DNA from: Bifidobacterium breve | Lineage (GTDB): Bacteria > Actinomycetota > Acidimicrobiia > IMCC26256 > PALSA-555 | Assembly (NCBI GenBank): GCA_945889545.1 | Contig: CAMDCC010000006.1 | Span: forward strand, 1 to 29,013 | Reading direction: 5' to 3' | DNA length: 29,013 bases | Shown: positions 1 to 8,001 of the stretch, piece by piece | How the letters are laid out: each line of letters opens with the position of its first letter | Position numbering within the stretch: position 1 is the stretch's first letter | Notes under the pieces: generated by a model | Seen by the model: the letters and a program-made list of their open reading frames with translations, nothing else | The model's database searches: none | What the model was told of the DNA's origin: nothing | Program-made: the position numbers and the translations under genes

Positions 1-275
1 TGGAAAGGGCCCACGTTGAGGTCCATGCGGTAGGGGCCGAGGGCTCGTGACCCCCGCACGACCCGGTGCATCGTGTCCATCCGCACGAGCGCAAAGGCAT
101 CTTGTACCGAGAGGTTCGGGTACTGGCCCATCCCGAAGATCAGCATCAGCTCGTCGCTCGAGCTGTGGAGCATGAAGTAGTAGCGGTCGTAGAAGTTCCG
201 ATCGGACGTGGCCGGGTGACGGATGACCTCAGCGGTCTGATGGATCGGGTAGTCGTCAGCAGGCGACAGCGACAC
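1..275 (-). CDS. Conserved actinobacterial protein of unknown function, 3' end cut off
   Basis: The first 91 codons of a leftward gene are visible and the rest lies outside the window. The start is GTG at 275, chosen because GGAGG sits six bases upstream. The visible protein has the pattern DDYPIHQTAEVIRHPATSD, then NFYDRYYFMLHS and FGMGQYPN. From memory this resembles conserved actinobacterial hypothetical proteins often found beside lipid or amine catabolism genes, but I cannot name a characterised family. It begins 30 bases after the aminotransferase stop on the same strand, so it is probably the third gene of the dehydrogenase-aminotransferase operon. No signal peptide or membrane segment is visible in this part. 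Confidence 0.72.
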   Translation of the reverse strand, partial: MSLSPADDYPIHQTAEVIRHPATSDRNFYDRYYFMLHSSSDELMLIFGMGQYPNLSVQDAFALVRMDTMHRVVRGSRALGPYRMDLNVGPF

Positions 276-305
276 AGGTTGCCTCCACTCTCCAGAAGGA
301 TCGGG

Positions 306-1664
306 CTACGCGTCGAGGGCGGCGCAGAACTCGCTGAACACCTCGACGTAGCGGTCGATGTCGGCGTCGGTGTGTTGCACCGAGATCGTCCACTGCTCTT
401 CGTCGCCCGGCGTCATGAACACACCGCGGTTCACGACCCAGGGGAACGACGCGGCGTAGAGCTCGGTACGCGTCTCGAGAAAGTCGCGGTAGTTCGTGAG
501 CGGCTCTGACCGAAACGAGATGCAGCCCTTCGCGCCGAGGTCGACGGTGTGGGCAGGGAGCCCGTGCTCGGCGATGGCCTTGGCGCAACCCTCGGCGAGA
601 CGGGTGCCGAGCGCCCCGAGGTACTCGTACGCGTCGGGCGTGAGCACCTCGGTGAGCGCCGCGAGCCCAGCCGCAGCTACCAACGGGTTGCCATTGAAGG
701 TTCCCTGTTGTGCCGCGCCATGTTCGATCACGTCCATGATGTCGGCCCTACCGCCGAATGCAGCCGCCGGCGTGCCACCACCGATCGCCTTGGCGAAGCA
801 CGCGAGGTCGGGCTGCACGCCATAGCGCTCGATGGCGCCGCCTTCGGCGATCGTCGCCCCCGACTTCACCTCGTCGAAGATGAACACCACGCCGTGTTTC
901 GTACATAGCTCGCGGACCGCTTCGAGGTACCCCGGCGCGGGCGGAACGCAGCCGATGTTCATCATCACCGGCTCCATGATCAGACACGCGATCTCGGTCC
1001 CACGGTCGGAGAAGAGTCGTTCGACGGCTGGTGCGTCGTTGAACGGCACCACGGTCGTCCATTGCGACATCCCGGCCGGGATGCCCTTCGACATCGGCAT
1101 CGCGATCGGATGGTCCCGTCCACCCATCGCATCGGCGTTCGGTACCACTGAGAACATCACGGCGTCGTGGTGTCCGTGGTACGAGCCCTCGATCTTGGCG
1201 ACGACATCGCGTCCGGTGGCGGCGCGTGCGATGCGCACGGCGTCCATGGTCGCTTCCGTGCCGGAGTTCGCGAGCCGCACCTTGTCGAGTCGGAACCGGC
1301 GGCACAGTTCTTCCGCGAACTGCACGGTCACCTCGGTGGTGGCCGCAAAGTGTGTGCCGGTGCGCGCGGCGCGGTCGATCGCCTCGATGATCGTCGGATG
1401 GGCGTGGCCAGTCACGTTGCAGCCGAATCCGCCGGGGACGTCGAGGTATTCGTTGCCGTCCACATCCCACACGTGCGCGCCGTTGCCCTTTGCCACGTAG
1501 AGCGGGTACGGGTCGCCGGCCTGGAACGAGGACGCCACTCCGAGCGGTAGGTGCTTCGAAGCGCGCTCGAAGAGCGCCTTGGATGCGGTCGTGCGATCGA
1601 GCAGGCGAGCCTTCTCTGCGAAGGTGATGAGCTCGGCGTTCGTAGCGAATCTGTCGGTCACCAC
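306..1664 (-). CDS. Class III (GSA-aminomutase-like) PLP-dependent aminotransferase
   Basis: A 452-residue fold-type I, class III aminotransferase. Visible family features are ANSGTEATMDAVRIAR for cofactor-phosphate binding, GSYHGHHD, the PLP-ring aspartate in FIFDEVKSG, and the Schiff-base lysine in CFAKAIGGG. The overall look is closer to glutamate-1-semialdehyde aminomutase-like proteins than to classical putrescine aminotransferases. No haem biosynthesis genes are near, and the upstream gene is an aldehyde dehydrogenase, so transamination of an amine or polyamine is the likelier role. The substrate is inferred from context only. The start is GTG at 1664 or the next codon, GTG at 1661. The gene overlaps the dehydrogenase stop by 7 bases, which suggests translational coupling. 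Confidence 0.9.
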   Translation of the reverse strand: MVTDRFATNAELITFAEKARLLDRTTASKALFERASKHLPLGVASSFQAGDPYPLYVAKGNGAHVWDVDGNEYLDVPGGFGCNVTGHAHPTIIEAIDRAARTGTHFAATTEVTVQFAEELCRRFRLDKVRLANSGTEATMDAVRIARAATGRDVVAKIEGSYHGHHDAVMFSVVPNADAMGGRDHPIAMPMSKGIPAGMSQWTTVVPFNDAPAVERLFSDRGTEIACLIMEPVMMNIGCVPPAPGYLEAVRELCTKHGVVFIFDEVKSGATIAEGGAIERYGVQPDLACFAKAIGGGTPAAAFGGRADIMDVIEHGAAQQGTFNGNPLVAAAGLAALTEVLTPDAYEYLGALGTRLAEGCAKAIAEHGLPAHTVDLGAKGCISFRSEPLTNYRDFLETRTELYAASFPWVVNRGVFMTPGDEEQWTISVQHTDADIDRYVEVFSEFCAALDA

Positions 1665-3079
1665 TTCACCATCACGTGCTTGAGCTCGGTGTAGTGCTCG
1701 ATCGCGTAGATAGACATGTCCTTACCGTACCCAGACTGTTTGAACCCCCCGTGAGGCAGTTCGGAGACGATCGGTATGTGGTCGTTCACCCACACCGTCC
1801 CGAACTGGAGCCGCGCTGCCATCTTCATGGCGCGCCCGACGTCGCGTGTCCACACGCTTGCCGCGAGGCCGTAGTCAACACCGTTGGCCCACGCGAGTGC
1901 CTGGTCGTCGTCGGCGAAGCGCTGGACGGTCACGACGGGGCCGAACACCTCACGTTGGATGATCTCGGCGTCCTGCTTCGGCCCGACCACCACCGATGGC
2001 TCGTAGAAGAAGCCAGCACCCGAGCGTGCAACTCCGCCCACCGTGATCTCGGCACCACCGTCGCGCGCACGGTCGACCATGCCGGTGACGCGCTCGAGCT
2101 GCTCGCCCGACACGACCGGGCCCATGGCCACATCCGGATCGTGCGGATCGCCGGTCTTGATCTTCTTCACGGCGTCGGTGAGTCCGTTCACCAAGCCGTC
2201 GTGCACCTTGGGACCGGCGAGCACGCGGCACGGAGCGGTGCAGTCCTGCCCCGAGTTGTAATACGCACCCTCGGTGAGGTTGGCCACGACTGCCTCGATG
2301 TCGGCATCGTCGAACACGACGACGGGCGCCTTGCCGCCGAGCTCGAGGTGCACACGCTTGAGTGAGTCGGCGGCGGCCTTCGCGATCACCTTTCCGGTTG
2401 CGACATCGCCGGTGAGCGACACCATGGCGACGTCGGCGTGGGTCACGAGCGCGTTGCCCGCGGTCTCACCTTGACCCGTCACCACGTTGAGTACACCGGG
2501 CGGGAGGATGTCTGCCGTCACTTCGGCGAGTCGGAGCGCGCTCAGTGGCGTGAGCTCCGAAGGCTTGAGCACCACGGTGTTACCGGCGGCAAGCGCGGGA
2601 CCAACCTTCCAGGTCGCCATGCCGAGCGGGTAGTTCCACGGAGCGATGGACGCGACAACGCCGAGCGGGTCGCGGCGGAGGAACGACGTGTGCTCCTCCA
2701 TGTACTCACCCGCAGCCGCGGCGTCCATGCATCGAGCCGCGCCGGCAAAGAACCGCCAGTTGTCGATCATGAGGTCCATCTCGAACTCGATGATCGACAC
2801 CGGCTTGCCGACGTTGTCGATCTCGAGCTTCTGGATCGTTTCGAGATCGCCTTCGAGTGCATCCGCGATCTTCAGCAACGCCTCGGCGCGCTGGCGCGGC
2901 GTGGTCGCCGACCAGGTGGCAAACGCATCACGAGCCGCAGCGACCGCGGCATCCACGTCGACGGCGTCGCTCGAGGCAACCTCGTCGAGCACCTCGCCGT
3001 TCGCCGGGTTGACCACCTTGTCGGTCGCACCGCTCAACGCGGCGCGCCATTCGCCGCCGATGAAGTTCTGCTTGGCCAT
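1658..3079 (-). CDS. NAD(P)-dependent aldehyde dehydrogenase, probably aminoaldehyde type
   Basis: A complete 473-residue ALDH-superfamily enzyme. It has the APWNYPLG oxyanion/cofactor segment (Asn149), the general base Glu246 in HLELGGK, and the catalytic nucleophile Cys280 in YNSGQDCTAPC. The GQDCTAPCR context and the position beside an aminotransferase and a polyamine transporter fit gamma-aminobutyraldehyde or a related aminoaldehyde dehydrogenase, which would turn the transamination product into a GABA-type acid. Substrate specificity is inference. The start is ATG at 3079 with GGGAGA six bases upstream. It is the first gene of the leftward operon and is transcribed away from potA out of a palindrome-containing spacer. 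Confidence 0.92.
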   Translation of the reverse strand: MAKQNFIGGEWRAALSGATDKVVNPANGEVLDEVASSDAVDVDAAVAAARDAFATWSATTPRQRAEALLKIADALEGDLETIQKLEIDNVGKPVSIIEFEMDLMIDNWRFFAGAARCMDAAAAGEYMEEHTSFLRRDPLGVVASIAPWNYPLGMATWKVGPALAAGNTVVLKPSELTPLSALRLAEVTADILPPGVLNVVTGQGETAGNALVTHADVAMVSLTGDVATGKVIAKAAADSLKRVHLELGGKAPVVVFDDADIEAVVANLTEGAYYNSGQDCTAPCRVLAGPKVHDGLVNGLTDAVKKIKTGDPHDPDVAMGPVVSGEQLERVTGMVDRARDGGAEITVGGVARSGAGFFYEPSVVVGPKQDAEIIQREVFGPVVTVQRFADDDQALAWANGVDYGLAASVWTRDVGRAMKMAARLQFGTVWVNDHIPIVSELPHGGFKQSGYGKDMSIYAIEHYTELKHVMVKW

Positions 3080-3136
3080 CTGATCTCTCCCTCAGGGTGC
3101 TCGGTCCACGATGTTGCGTCCGCCGAGGGCCACAGC

Positions 3137-3184
3137 GCAAGGGAATCCGTGGTGAAAGATGCGATTCACGAAGGAATCCCTTGC
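3137..3184. promoter_or_regulatory. 48-bp imperfect palindrome, candidate operator between divergent polyamine operons
   Basis: Two 20-base arms (3137-3156 and 3165-3184) pair at 17 of 20 positions around an 8-base centre. The outer arms are GCAAGGGAATCC on the left and GGAATCCCTTGC on the right. It lies in the only spacer between the aldehyde dehydrogenase and potA, so one regulator bound here could control both directions. The right arm ends in TTGCCA, the possible -35 of potA. The regulator is not encoded in view and I cannot assign its family. Confidence 0.6.
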
Positions 3185-3211
3185 CATCTCCCGTCTGGGC
3201 ATGGGTAGTGT
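3181..3211 (+). promoter_or_regulatory. Possible potA promoter
   Basis: TTGCCA (3181-3186) and TAGTGT (3206-3211) are separated by 19 bases and lie ahead of the GGGGGA ribosome-binding site of potA. The spacing is slightly long, so this is tentative. The -35 overlaps the right arm of the palindrome, as expected for a repressible promoter. Confidence 0.35.
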
Positions 3212-3237
3212 GCGATGTCTTCCGGGGGGAGCAGTGA

Positions 3238-4401
3238 GTGGCTGACGACACCGTCATCGGGATCGAGCACGTCACCAAGCGGTTCGGCGGGTTCGTCGCG
3301 GTCGAAGAGGCCGACTTCGCCATCCAGCGCGGCGAGTTCTTCTCGATGCTCGGACCCTCCGGGTGCGGGAAGACGACGACGCTGCGAATGATCGCTGGCT
3401 TCGAGCAACCGACCACTGGGCGGATCACGCTCGAGGGCAAGGACGTGTCTCTGGTCCCGCCGTACAAGCGGAATGTGAACACCGTCTTCCAGCACTACGC
3501 GCTGTTCCCGCACATGAACGTCTTCGACAACGTCGCGTTCGGTCCGCGGAGCCGCCGCGTCGCCAAGAGCGAGATCACGGGGCGCGTGCGCGAGCTCCTC
3601 GAGGTCGTGCGCCTGGCCGACTTCGCGAACCGCAAGCCCGGGCAGCTCTCCGGTGGGCAGCAGCAGCGAGTGGCCCTCGCCCGCGCCCTCGTGAACTACC
3701 CGAGCGCGCTCCTGCTTGATGAACCACTCGGCGCGCTTGACCTCAAGTTGCGCCAAGCGATGCAGCTCGAGTTGAAGCGCATCCAGCGCGAGGTCGGGAT
3801 CACGTTCGTGTATGTGACGCATGACCAAGAAGAGGCGCTCACGATGTCCGACCGCATCGCGGTCATGAGCGAGGGGCACGTGGAGCAGATCGGCACCCCT
3901 GAGGAGATCTACGGTGCCCCTTCGTCGGTGTTCGTTGCCGGGTTCATCGGAGTCGCGAACTTGTTGCCGGTGACGGTCGACTCGGTGCACGGAGCATCGG
4001 CCACGGTCACGCTTCCGGGCGCCACGCACTCACCCGCCGTCGTCAGTGGCCCGTCCATCACGGCGGGCCAGTCGGCCACGCTCATGCTGCGCCCGGAGCG
4101 AGTCAGGCTCTCGAGCGTGGAGCCGAGCGGTTCCGGCGCGCGTCTGGTCACGAAGATCATGCAGCTCACGTTTCAAGGGCCGGTGATTCGGGCCGATCTG
4201 CGCGCGGCTGACGGTACCGAGATCGTGGCGCATATCGAACCCGAAGACGACCTTCCGGCGGCGCGTTCCGGCGACGACATCTGGTTGACCTGGGACGACG
4301 ACGCGGCACGAGTGCTTCCCCTCGCCGACATCCGAGTCGGTGGGGAAGCCCACGAGATCGAAGAGATGGGCCAAGTCGCCTTCGCGAGGAGCAACGCATG
4401 A
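3238..4401 (+). CDS. potA: Polyamine ABC transporter ATPase (PotA-like)
   Basis: A 387-residue ATPase that powers import of a polyamine or similar amine across the membrane through PotB and PotC. Walker A is GPSGCGKTT (39-47), the ABC signature is LSGGQ (137-141), Walker B is ALLLDEP (157-163), and the switch histidine is in VTHDQEEA (about 195). Residues from about 240 form the regulatory C-terminal part with a TOBE_2-like domain, which is the normal PotA layout and length. The start is GTG at 3238, supported by GGGGGA seven bases upstream. It overlaps potD by 4 bases and heads a four-gene operon. Confidence 0.93.
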   Translation: MADDTVIGIEHVTKRFGGFVAVEEADFAIQRGEFFSMLGPSGCGKTTTLRMIAGFEQPTTGRITLEGKDVSLVPPYKRNVNTVFQHYALFPHMNVFDNVAFGPRSRRVAKSEITGRVRELLEVVRLADFANRKPGQLSGGQQQRVALARALVNYPSALLLDEPLGALDLKLRQAMQLELKRIQREVGITFVYVTHDQEEALTMSDRIAVMSEGHVEQIGTPEEIYGAPSSVFVAGFIGVANLLPVTVDSVHGASATVTLPGATHSPAVVSGPSITAGQSATLMLRPERVRLSSVEPSGSGARLVTKIMQLTFQGPVIRADLRAADGTEIVAHIEPEDDLPAARSGDDIWLTWDDDAARVLPLADIRVGGEAHEIEEMGQVAFARSNA

Positions 4402-5564
4402 GCAACGACCGAACACCGCAGCCAAAGAGTGGCCTCAGCCGACGTGAGTTCTTGACGCGTGGTGCCGCGGCAGCCGGCGGTCTGGCCGCCGCGCCATACC
4501 TGCTCGGCGGCTCGCCCGCGTGGGCGGCGGTGGATGAGGGCGCCAAGGTCGGCGGCAAGGTCGACGTCCTGAACTGGACCTTCTACATCGACAAGAAGTC
4601 GAAGAAGGACTTCCCGAAGCAGACCGGCATCAAGCTGAAGTACTCCGAGACGCTCGACGACAACAACACCTTCTTCGCCAAGTACCAGGAGCAGTTTGCC
4701 AACGACGACCACATCGGCTTCGACATCGTCACGCCGACGACATGGATGGCCGCGCGGCTCATCGAGCTGGGGTACGTCCAGCCGATGCCGTTCGACCTCA
4801 TGGAGAACCGCGGCAACCTGAGGGCGGAGCTCGAGAACCCGGCGTGGGACCCGACCGGTGAGTACACGGTGCCGTGGCAGACCGGATACACCGGCATCGC
4901 CTACAACATCGAAGCTACCGGCCGTGAGATCACGAGCGTCGAAGATCTGTTCGACCCGAAGTTCGAAGGCCGTGTTGGTTGGCTGCTCGAGATGCGAGAT
5001 TCGATGACGCTCGCGCTGCTCTCGACCGGGATGACGCGCGAGGAGATCGCAGCCGGCGTGACGTTCAACGACGCCAAGCCCGCGTTCGACCGGCTCGAGA
5101 AGGCCGCGCAGGGTGGGCAGATCCGCCGGTTCACCGGGAACAGCTACGTGAGTGACCTGCTGAGCGGCGACTTCGCCCTGAACGTGGCGTGGTCGGGCGA
5201 CGTCGCCCAGCTGACGCTCGAGGAGCCAAACCTGCGCTTCGTCGTCCCTGATGAAGGTGGGCACGGCTTCTGGGCCGACGTGATGTGCATGGTGAGCACC
5301 TCGAAGCGCGACAAGCAGGTAGCAGCTTGGTTGGACTACTTCTACGACCCGGTCAACGCCGCACGGGTGGCCGGGTACACGAGCTACATCTCACCGGTGG
5401 CCGACATCGAGGACGAGCTCGCGGCAATCGACCCAGACGCGGCGGAGAACACGATCCTCTTCCCTGAACAGGACGTGCTCGACCGCCTCGTGCAGTTCCC
5501 GCTCCTCGATCCCGACGACGAAGAGCGCTTCGACGAGCGGTACGCCGAGATCACGGGTGGCTGA
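4398..5564 (+). CDS. potD: Polyamine-binding lipoprotein-like/Tat-exported substrate-binding protein (PotD-like)
   Basis: A 388-residue extracytoplasmic solute-binding protein that should capture spermidine, putrescine or a related amine. The N-terminus carries a twin-arginine signal with SRREFL (14-19), then a hydrophobic stretch ending in GGSPAWA near residue 43, so export is predicted through Tat. No lipobox cysteine is evident, so membrane anchoring by lipid is not supported. The mature part has the PotD-type opening KVDVLNWTFYID, the segment FDIVTPTTWMAARL and the late motif VAWSGDVAQL. The ATG at 4398 lies inside the last codons of potA (ATGA overlap). Confidence 0.9.
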   Translation: MSNDRTPQPKSGLSRREFLTRGAAAAGGLAAAPYLLGGSPAWAAVDEGAKVGGKVDVLNWTFYIDKKSKKDFPKQTGIKLKYSETLDDNNTFFAKYQEQFANDDHIGFDIVTPTTWMAARLIELGYVQPMPFDLMENRGNLRAELENPAWDPTGEYTVPWQTGYTGIAYNIEATGREITSVEDLFDPKFEGRVGWLLEMRDSMTLALLSTGMTREEIAAGVTFNDAKPAFDRLEKAAQGGQIRRFTGNSYVSDLLSGDFALNVAWSGDVAQLTLEEPNLRFVVPDEGGHGFWADVMCMVSTSKRDKQVAAWLDYFYDPVNAARVAGYTSYISPVADIEDELAAIDPDAAENTILFPEQDVLDRLVQFPLLDPDDEERFDERYAEITGG

Positions 5565-5582
5565 GACCTCGTCAACTGACCC

Positions 5583-6650
5583 ATGGCTGGTGCGGCCGAC
5601 ACGGCCCCCAAACGCGGGCGCTTCGCGCCGTACGGTCTGCTCAGCCCGGGGATCATCTGGCTGATCCTGTTCTTCCTTGTACCCGTGGCGATCCTGCTGC
5701 GGGCCTCGCTCTCCAGCCAACCCGAGCGCTTCGTCCCTGACGACCTGCGGTTCAAATGGAAGTGGTCGAACTTCTCGAACGCCCTCAACCGCTTCGGGCC
5801 GCAGTTCCAGGACGCGATGCGCAACGCGCTGATCGCAGCCGTCGTCGTCGCGGTGATCATCGCAGCGGTCGTCGTGTTGCGACGCGGCCTCTGGCACAGC
5901 ACCCGCGCGCGTCGCCTGCTCATCGGCGCGCTCGTCGCAGGATTCTTCGGTGCCTACATCATCACGAGCACGGTCGACGGCTGGGGCGATCACTTCCAAC
6001 GCTCGTTCCTCTACGCCGGGATCGCCACGTTGCTGTGCATCGCGATCGGATACCCGCTGGCTTACGTGATCGCCTTCCGCGGCGGCGCCTACAAGAACCT
6101 CTTGCTCGGGCTCGTCGTCGTACCGTTCTTCACGACGTACCTGATCCGGACCATTGCATGGAAGACGATCCTCTTCGATAACGGCCCGGTCGTGGACATC
6201 CTCCAGAGCATCGGCGTGCTCGGTGATTCCGGTCGGCTGCTCGCCACACCCGGTGCGGTGATCGGCGGGCTGGCCTACAACTTCCTGCCGTTCATGGTGC
6301 TCCCGATCTACGTGAGCCTGGAGAAGATCGACGTCAACCTCGTAGATGCCGCGCGTGATCTGTACTCCTCTCCGGCGCGCGCCTTCCGCAAGGTTGTGCT
6401 CCCACTCTCACTCCCGGGCATTTTCGCGGGCACGCTGCTCACGTTCATCCCCGCTTCCGGCGACTTCATCAACGCCGAGCTGCTCGGATCGCCGACCACA
6501 TCCATGATCGGCAACGTCGTGCAGAACCAGTTTCTCGTGCAGCTCGACTACCCGACCGCGGCCGCACTCTCGTTCGTGCTGATGGCGATCATCACGATCG
6601 CGGTGCTCATCTACGCGAAAGCGCTCGGCACGGAGGATCTCACGGGATGA
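5583..6650 (+). CDS. potB: Polyamine ABC transporter permease (PotB-like) with an extra membrane hairpin
   Basis: A 355-residue inner-membrane permease. From memory PotB proteins are usually about 275-310 residues. TM1 is near 22-40, the conserved GYPLAYVIAF segment is near 156-165, and the EAA loop that contacts PotA is near 247-280 (DAARDLYSSPARAFRKVVLP). Residues about 77-138 look inserted. They add two hydrophobic helices (about 81-99 and 111-130) joined by a basic loop (RRGLWHSTRARR), so overall topology parity is kept. The start is ATG at 5583, 18 bases after the potD stop, without a clear Shine-Dalgarno. Confidence 0.9.
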   Translation: MAGAADTAPKRGRFAPYGLLSPGIIWLILFFLVPVAILLRASLSSQPERFVPDDLRFKWKWSNFSNALNRFGPQFQDAMRNALIAAVVVAVIIAAVVVLRRGLWHSTRARRLLIGALVAGFFGAYIITSTVDGWGDHFQRSFLYAGIATLLCIAIGYPLAYVIAFRGGAYKNLLLGLVVVPFFTTYLIRTIAWKTILFDNGPVVDILQSIGVLGDSGRLLATPGAVIGGLAYNFLPFMVLPIYVSLEKIDVNLVDAARDLYSSPARAFRKVVLPLSLPGIFAGTLLTFIPASGDFINAELLGSPTTSMIGNVVQNQFLVQLDYPTAAALSFVLMAIITIAVLIYAKALGTEDLTG

Positions 6651-7531
6651 CCACGGTCGAACGTGCCGTGGGTGGGCCGGCTCCGGTCGAGGTGCAGCGC
6701 TCCTTCCCGCCGCCATGGCTCCGCCGCGGGGGATCGTGGCTCCTGAACATCTACGCGGTGCTCGGCCTTGTGTACCTGTTCATCCCAATCTTTGTCATCG
6801 TCGCGTTCAGCTTCAACGCCGAGGAGACGAAATTCAACTTCACCTGGGACGGATTCACATTCGACAACTGGGCCCACCCCTTCGCGGAGCAGGGCCTGGT
6901 GGACGCATTCGTACTGAGCCTGGAGATCGCCGCGATCGCGACGGCGGTCGCCGTCGTCCTCGGTGGGCTCGTCGCGCTCGCGCTCACGCGTTACCGCTTC
7001 CGCGGAAGCGCCCTTGTCAACCTCTTCCTGGTGCTCCCCCTGACGACACCGGAGATCGTGCTCGGCGCATCACTGGCGAGTCTCTTCATCGCCAAGACCT
7101 ACCCTTCTCCGGTCCCCGATTCGCGCGGCTTCCTCGCGATTCTCATCGCGCATGTCATGTTCTGCGTGAGCTTCGTGGCGTTGACCGTCAAGGCTCGACT
7201 ACGAGGATTCGATTGGACGCTCGAGGACGCGGCCATGGACCTCGGCGCCGGTCCGGTGCGCACCTTCACGAAGGTCACGCTCCCATTGATGCTCCCCGGG
7301 ATCATGGCCGCAGCGCTGCTGAGCTTCGCTCTCTCCCTCGACGACTTCATCATCACGCTGTTCAACTCAGGTGACCAGACCACGTTCCCGATCTACATCT
7401 ACGGCGCCGCCCAGCGCGCGATCCCGCCGCAGATCCAAGTGCTGTCGTCGATGATCCTGATCGTGAGCGTCGGGATCCTCGCGACGGGCACGTTCGTCGG
7501 CCGACGCCGGGAGCGCGCCGCTACGAGCTGA
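6647..7531 (+). CDS. potC: Polyamine ABC transporter permease (PotC-like)
   Basis: A 294-residue second permease subunit with about six membrane helices. The cytoplasmic EAA loop is readable as EDAAMDLGAGPVRTFTKVTLP followed by LMLPGI, and SLDDFIITLF is the typical PotC segment near residue 230. It starts inside the potB stop (ATGA overlap at 6647), which implies coupled translation. It is the last gene of the transporter operon. Its stop overlaps the convergent HIT gene by 11 bases, leaving no space for a conventional terminator. Confidence 0.92.
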   Translation: MTTVERAVGGPAPVEVQRSFPPPWLRRGGSWLLNIYAVLGLVYLFIPIFVIVAFSFNAEETKFNFTWDGFTFDNWAHPFAEQGLVDAFVLSLEIAAIATAVAVVLGGLVALALTRYRFRGSALVNLFLVLPLTTPEIVLGASLASLFIAKTYPSPVPDSRGFLAILIAHVMFCVSFVALTVKARLRGFDWTLEDAAMDLGAGPVRTFTKVTLPLMLPGIMAAALLSFALSLDDFIITLFNSGDQTTFPIYIYGAAQRAIPPQIQVLSSMILIVSVGILATGTFVGRRRERAATS

Positions 7532-7955
7532 CGCCCGACGCTTGCCCGTCGGGGAGTATGGAGTTGAGCACAGCTCGGATCTTCGCCGCGTTGTTCTCGA
7601 GCTCCTCGGTCGTGGCGTTCCCCGCACGGTCGAGATGCAGGTCGGACTCATCCGCGTGGATCGGCATCACGTGCAGGTGCGTGTGGGGTACCTCGAGTCC
7701 GGCGATCAGCAGACCGACGCGGAGCGGTGAGAAGGCGCTCTGGACCGCGCGCCCGACCATCTGGGACACCGTCATGAGATGCGCGGCGAGCGGCGGCTCG
7801 AGATCGAGCCACACGTCCACCTCGGCGCGCGGTACCACCAGCGCATGACCCGGGTTCACCGGATTGATCGACAGGAAGCTCACGCACTGGTCGTCGCGCC
7901 ACACGAACGTGCCCGGGATCTCACCGTCGATGATGCGCGTGAAGAGTGTCGGCAC
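7521..7955 (-). CDS. HIT-family nucleotide-binding hydrolase
   Basis: A 144-residue histidine-triad protein. The catalytic motif HTHLHVMP is clear, and the N-terminal TLFTRIIDGEIP with NPGHALVVPR is typical of HIT/HINT hydrolases acting on AMP-linked substrates. I chose GTG at 7955 over an in-frame ATG at 8003. The GTG gives the standard VPTLFTRI opening, TAGCCT stands eight bases before it as a leaderless -10, and the ATG would overlap the divergent gene's start. The precise substrate cannot be told. Confidence 0.85.
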   Translation of the reverse strand: MPTLFTRIIDGEIPGTFVWRDDQCVSFLSINPVNPGHALVVPRAEVDVWLDLEPPLAAHLMTVSQMVGRAVQSAFSPLRVGLLIAGLEVPHTHLHVMPIHADESDLHLDRAGNATTEELENNAAKIRAVLNSILPDGQASGVSS

Positions 7956-7963
7956 GGAACGGC

Positions 7964-7969
7964 AGGCTA
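7964..7969 (-). promoter_or_regulatory. Leaderless -10 element of the HIT gene
   Basis: TAGCCT on the minus strand, eight bases before GTG at 7955. There is no Shine-Dalgarno, so transcription probably starts at or next to the start codon. Confidence 0.5.
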
Positions 7970-7987
7970 GGCGCGGCGGCGTCGGGC

Positions 7988-7993
7988 TAGCGT
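7988..7993 (+). promoter_or_regulatory. Leaderless -10 element of the glyoxalase-like gene
   Basis: TAGCGT eight bases before ATG at 8002, with no Shine-Dalgarno. It lies 18 bases from the opposite-facing HIT promoter. Confidence 0.45.
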
Positions 7994-8001
7994 CGCCGTT
8001 C

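Noticed and set aside
306..1664. Glutamate-1-semialdehyde aminomutase of haem synthesis (hemL)
   Set aside because: The sequence is only of that general group and the operon context is amine metabolism, with no haem genes.
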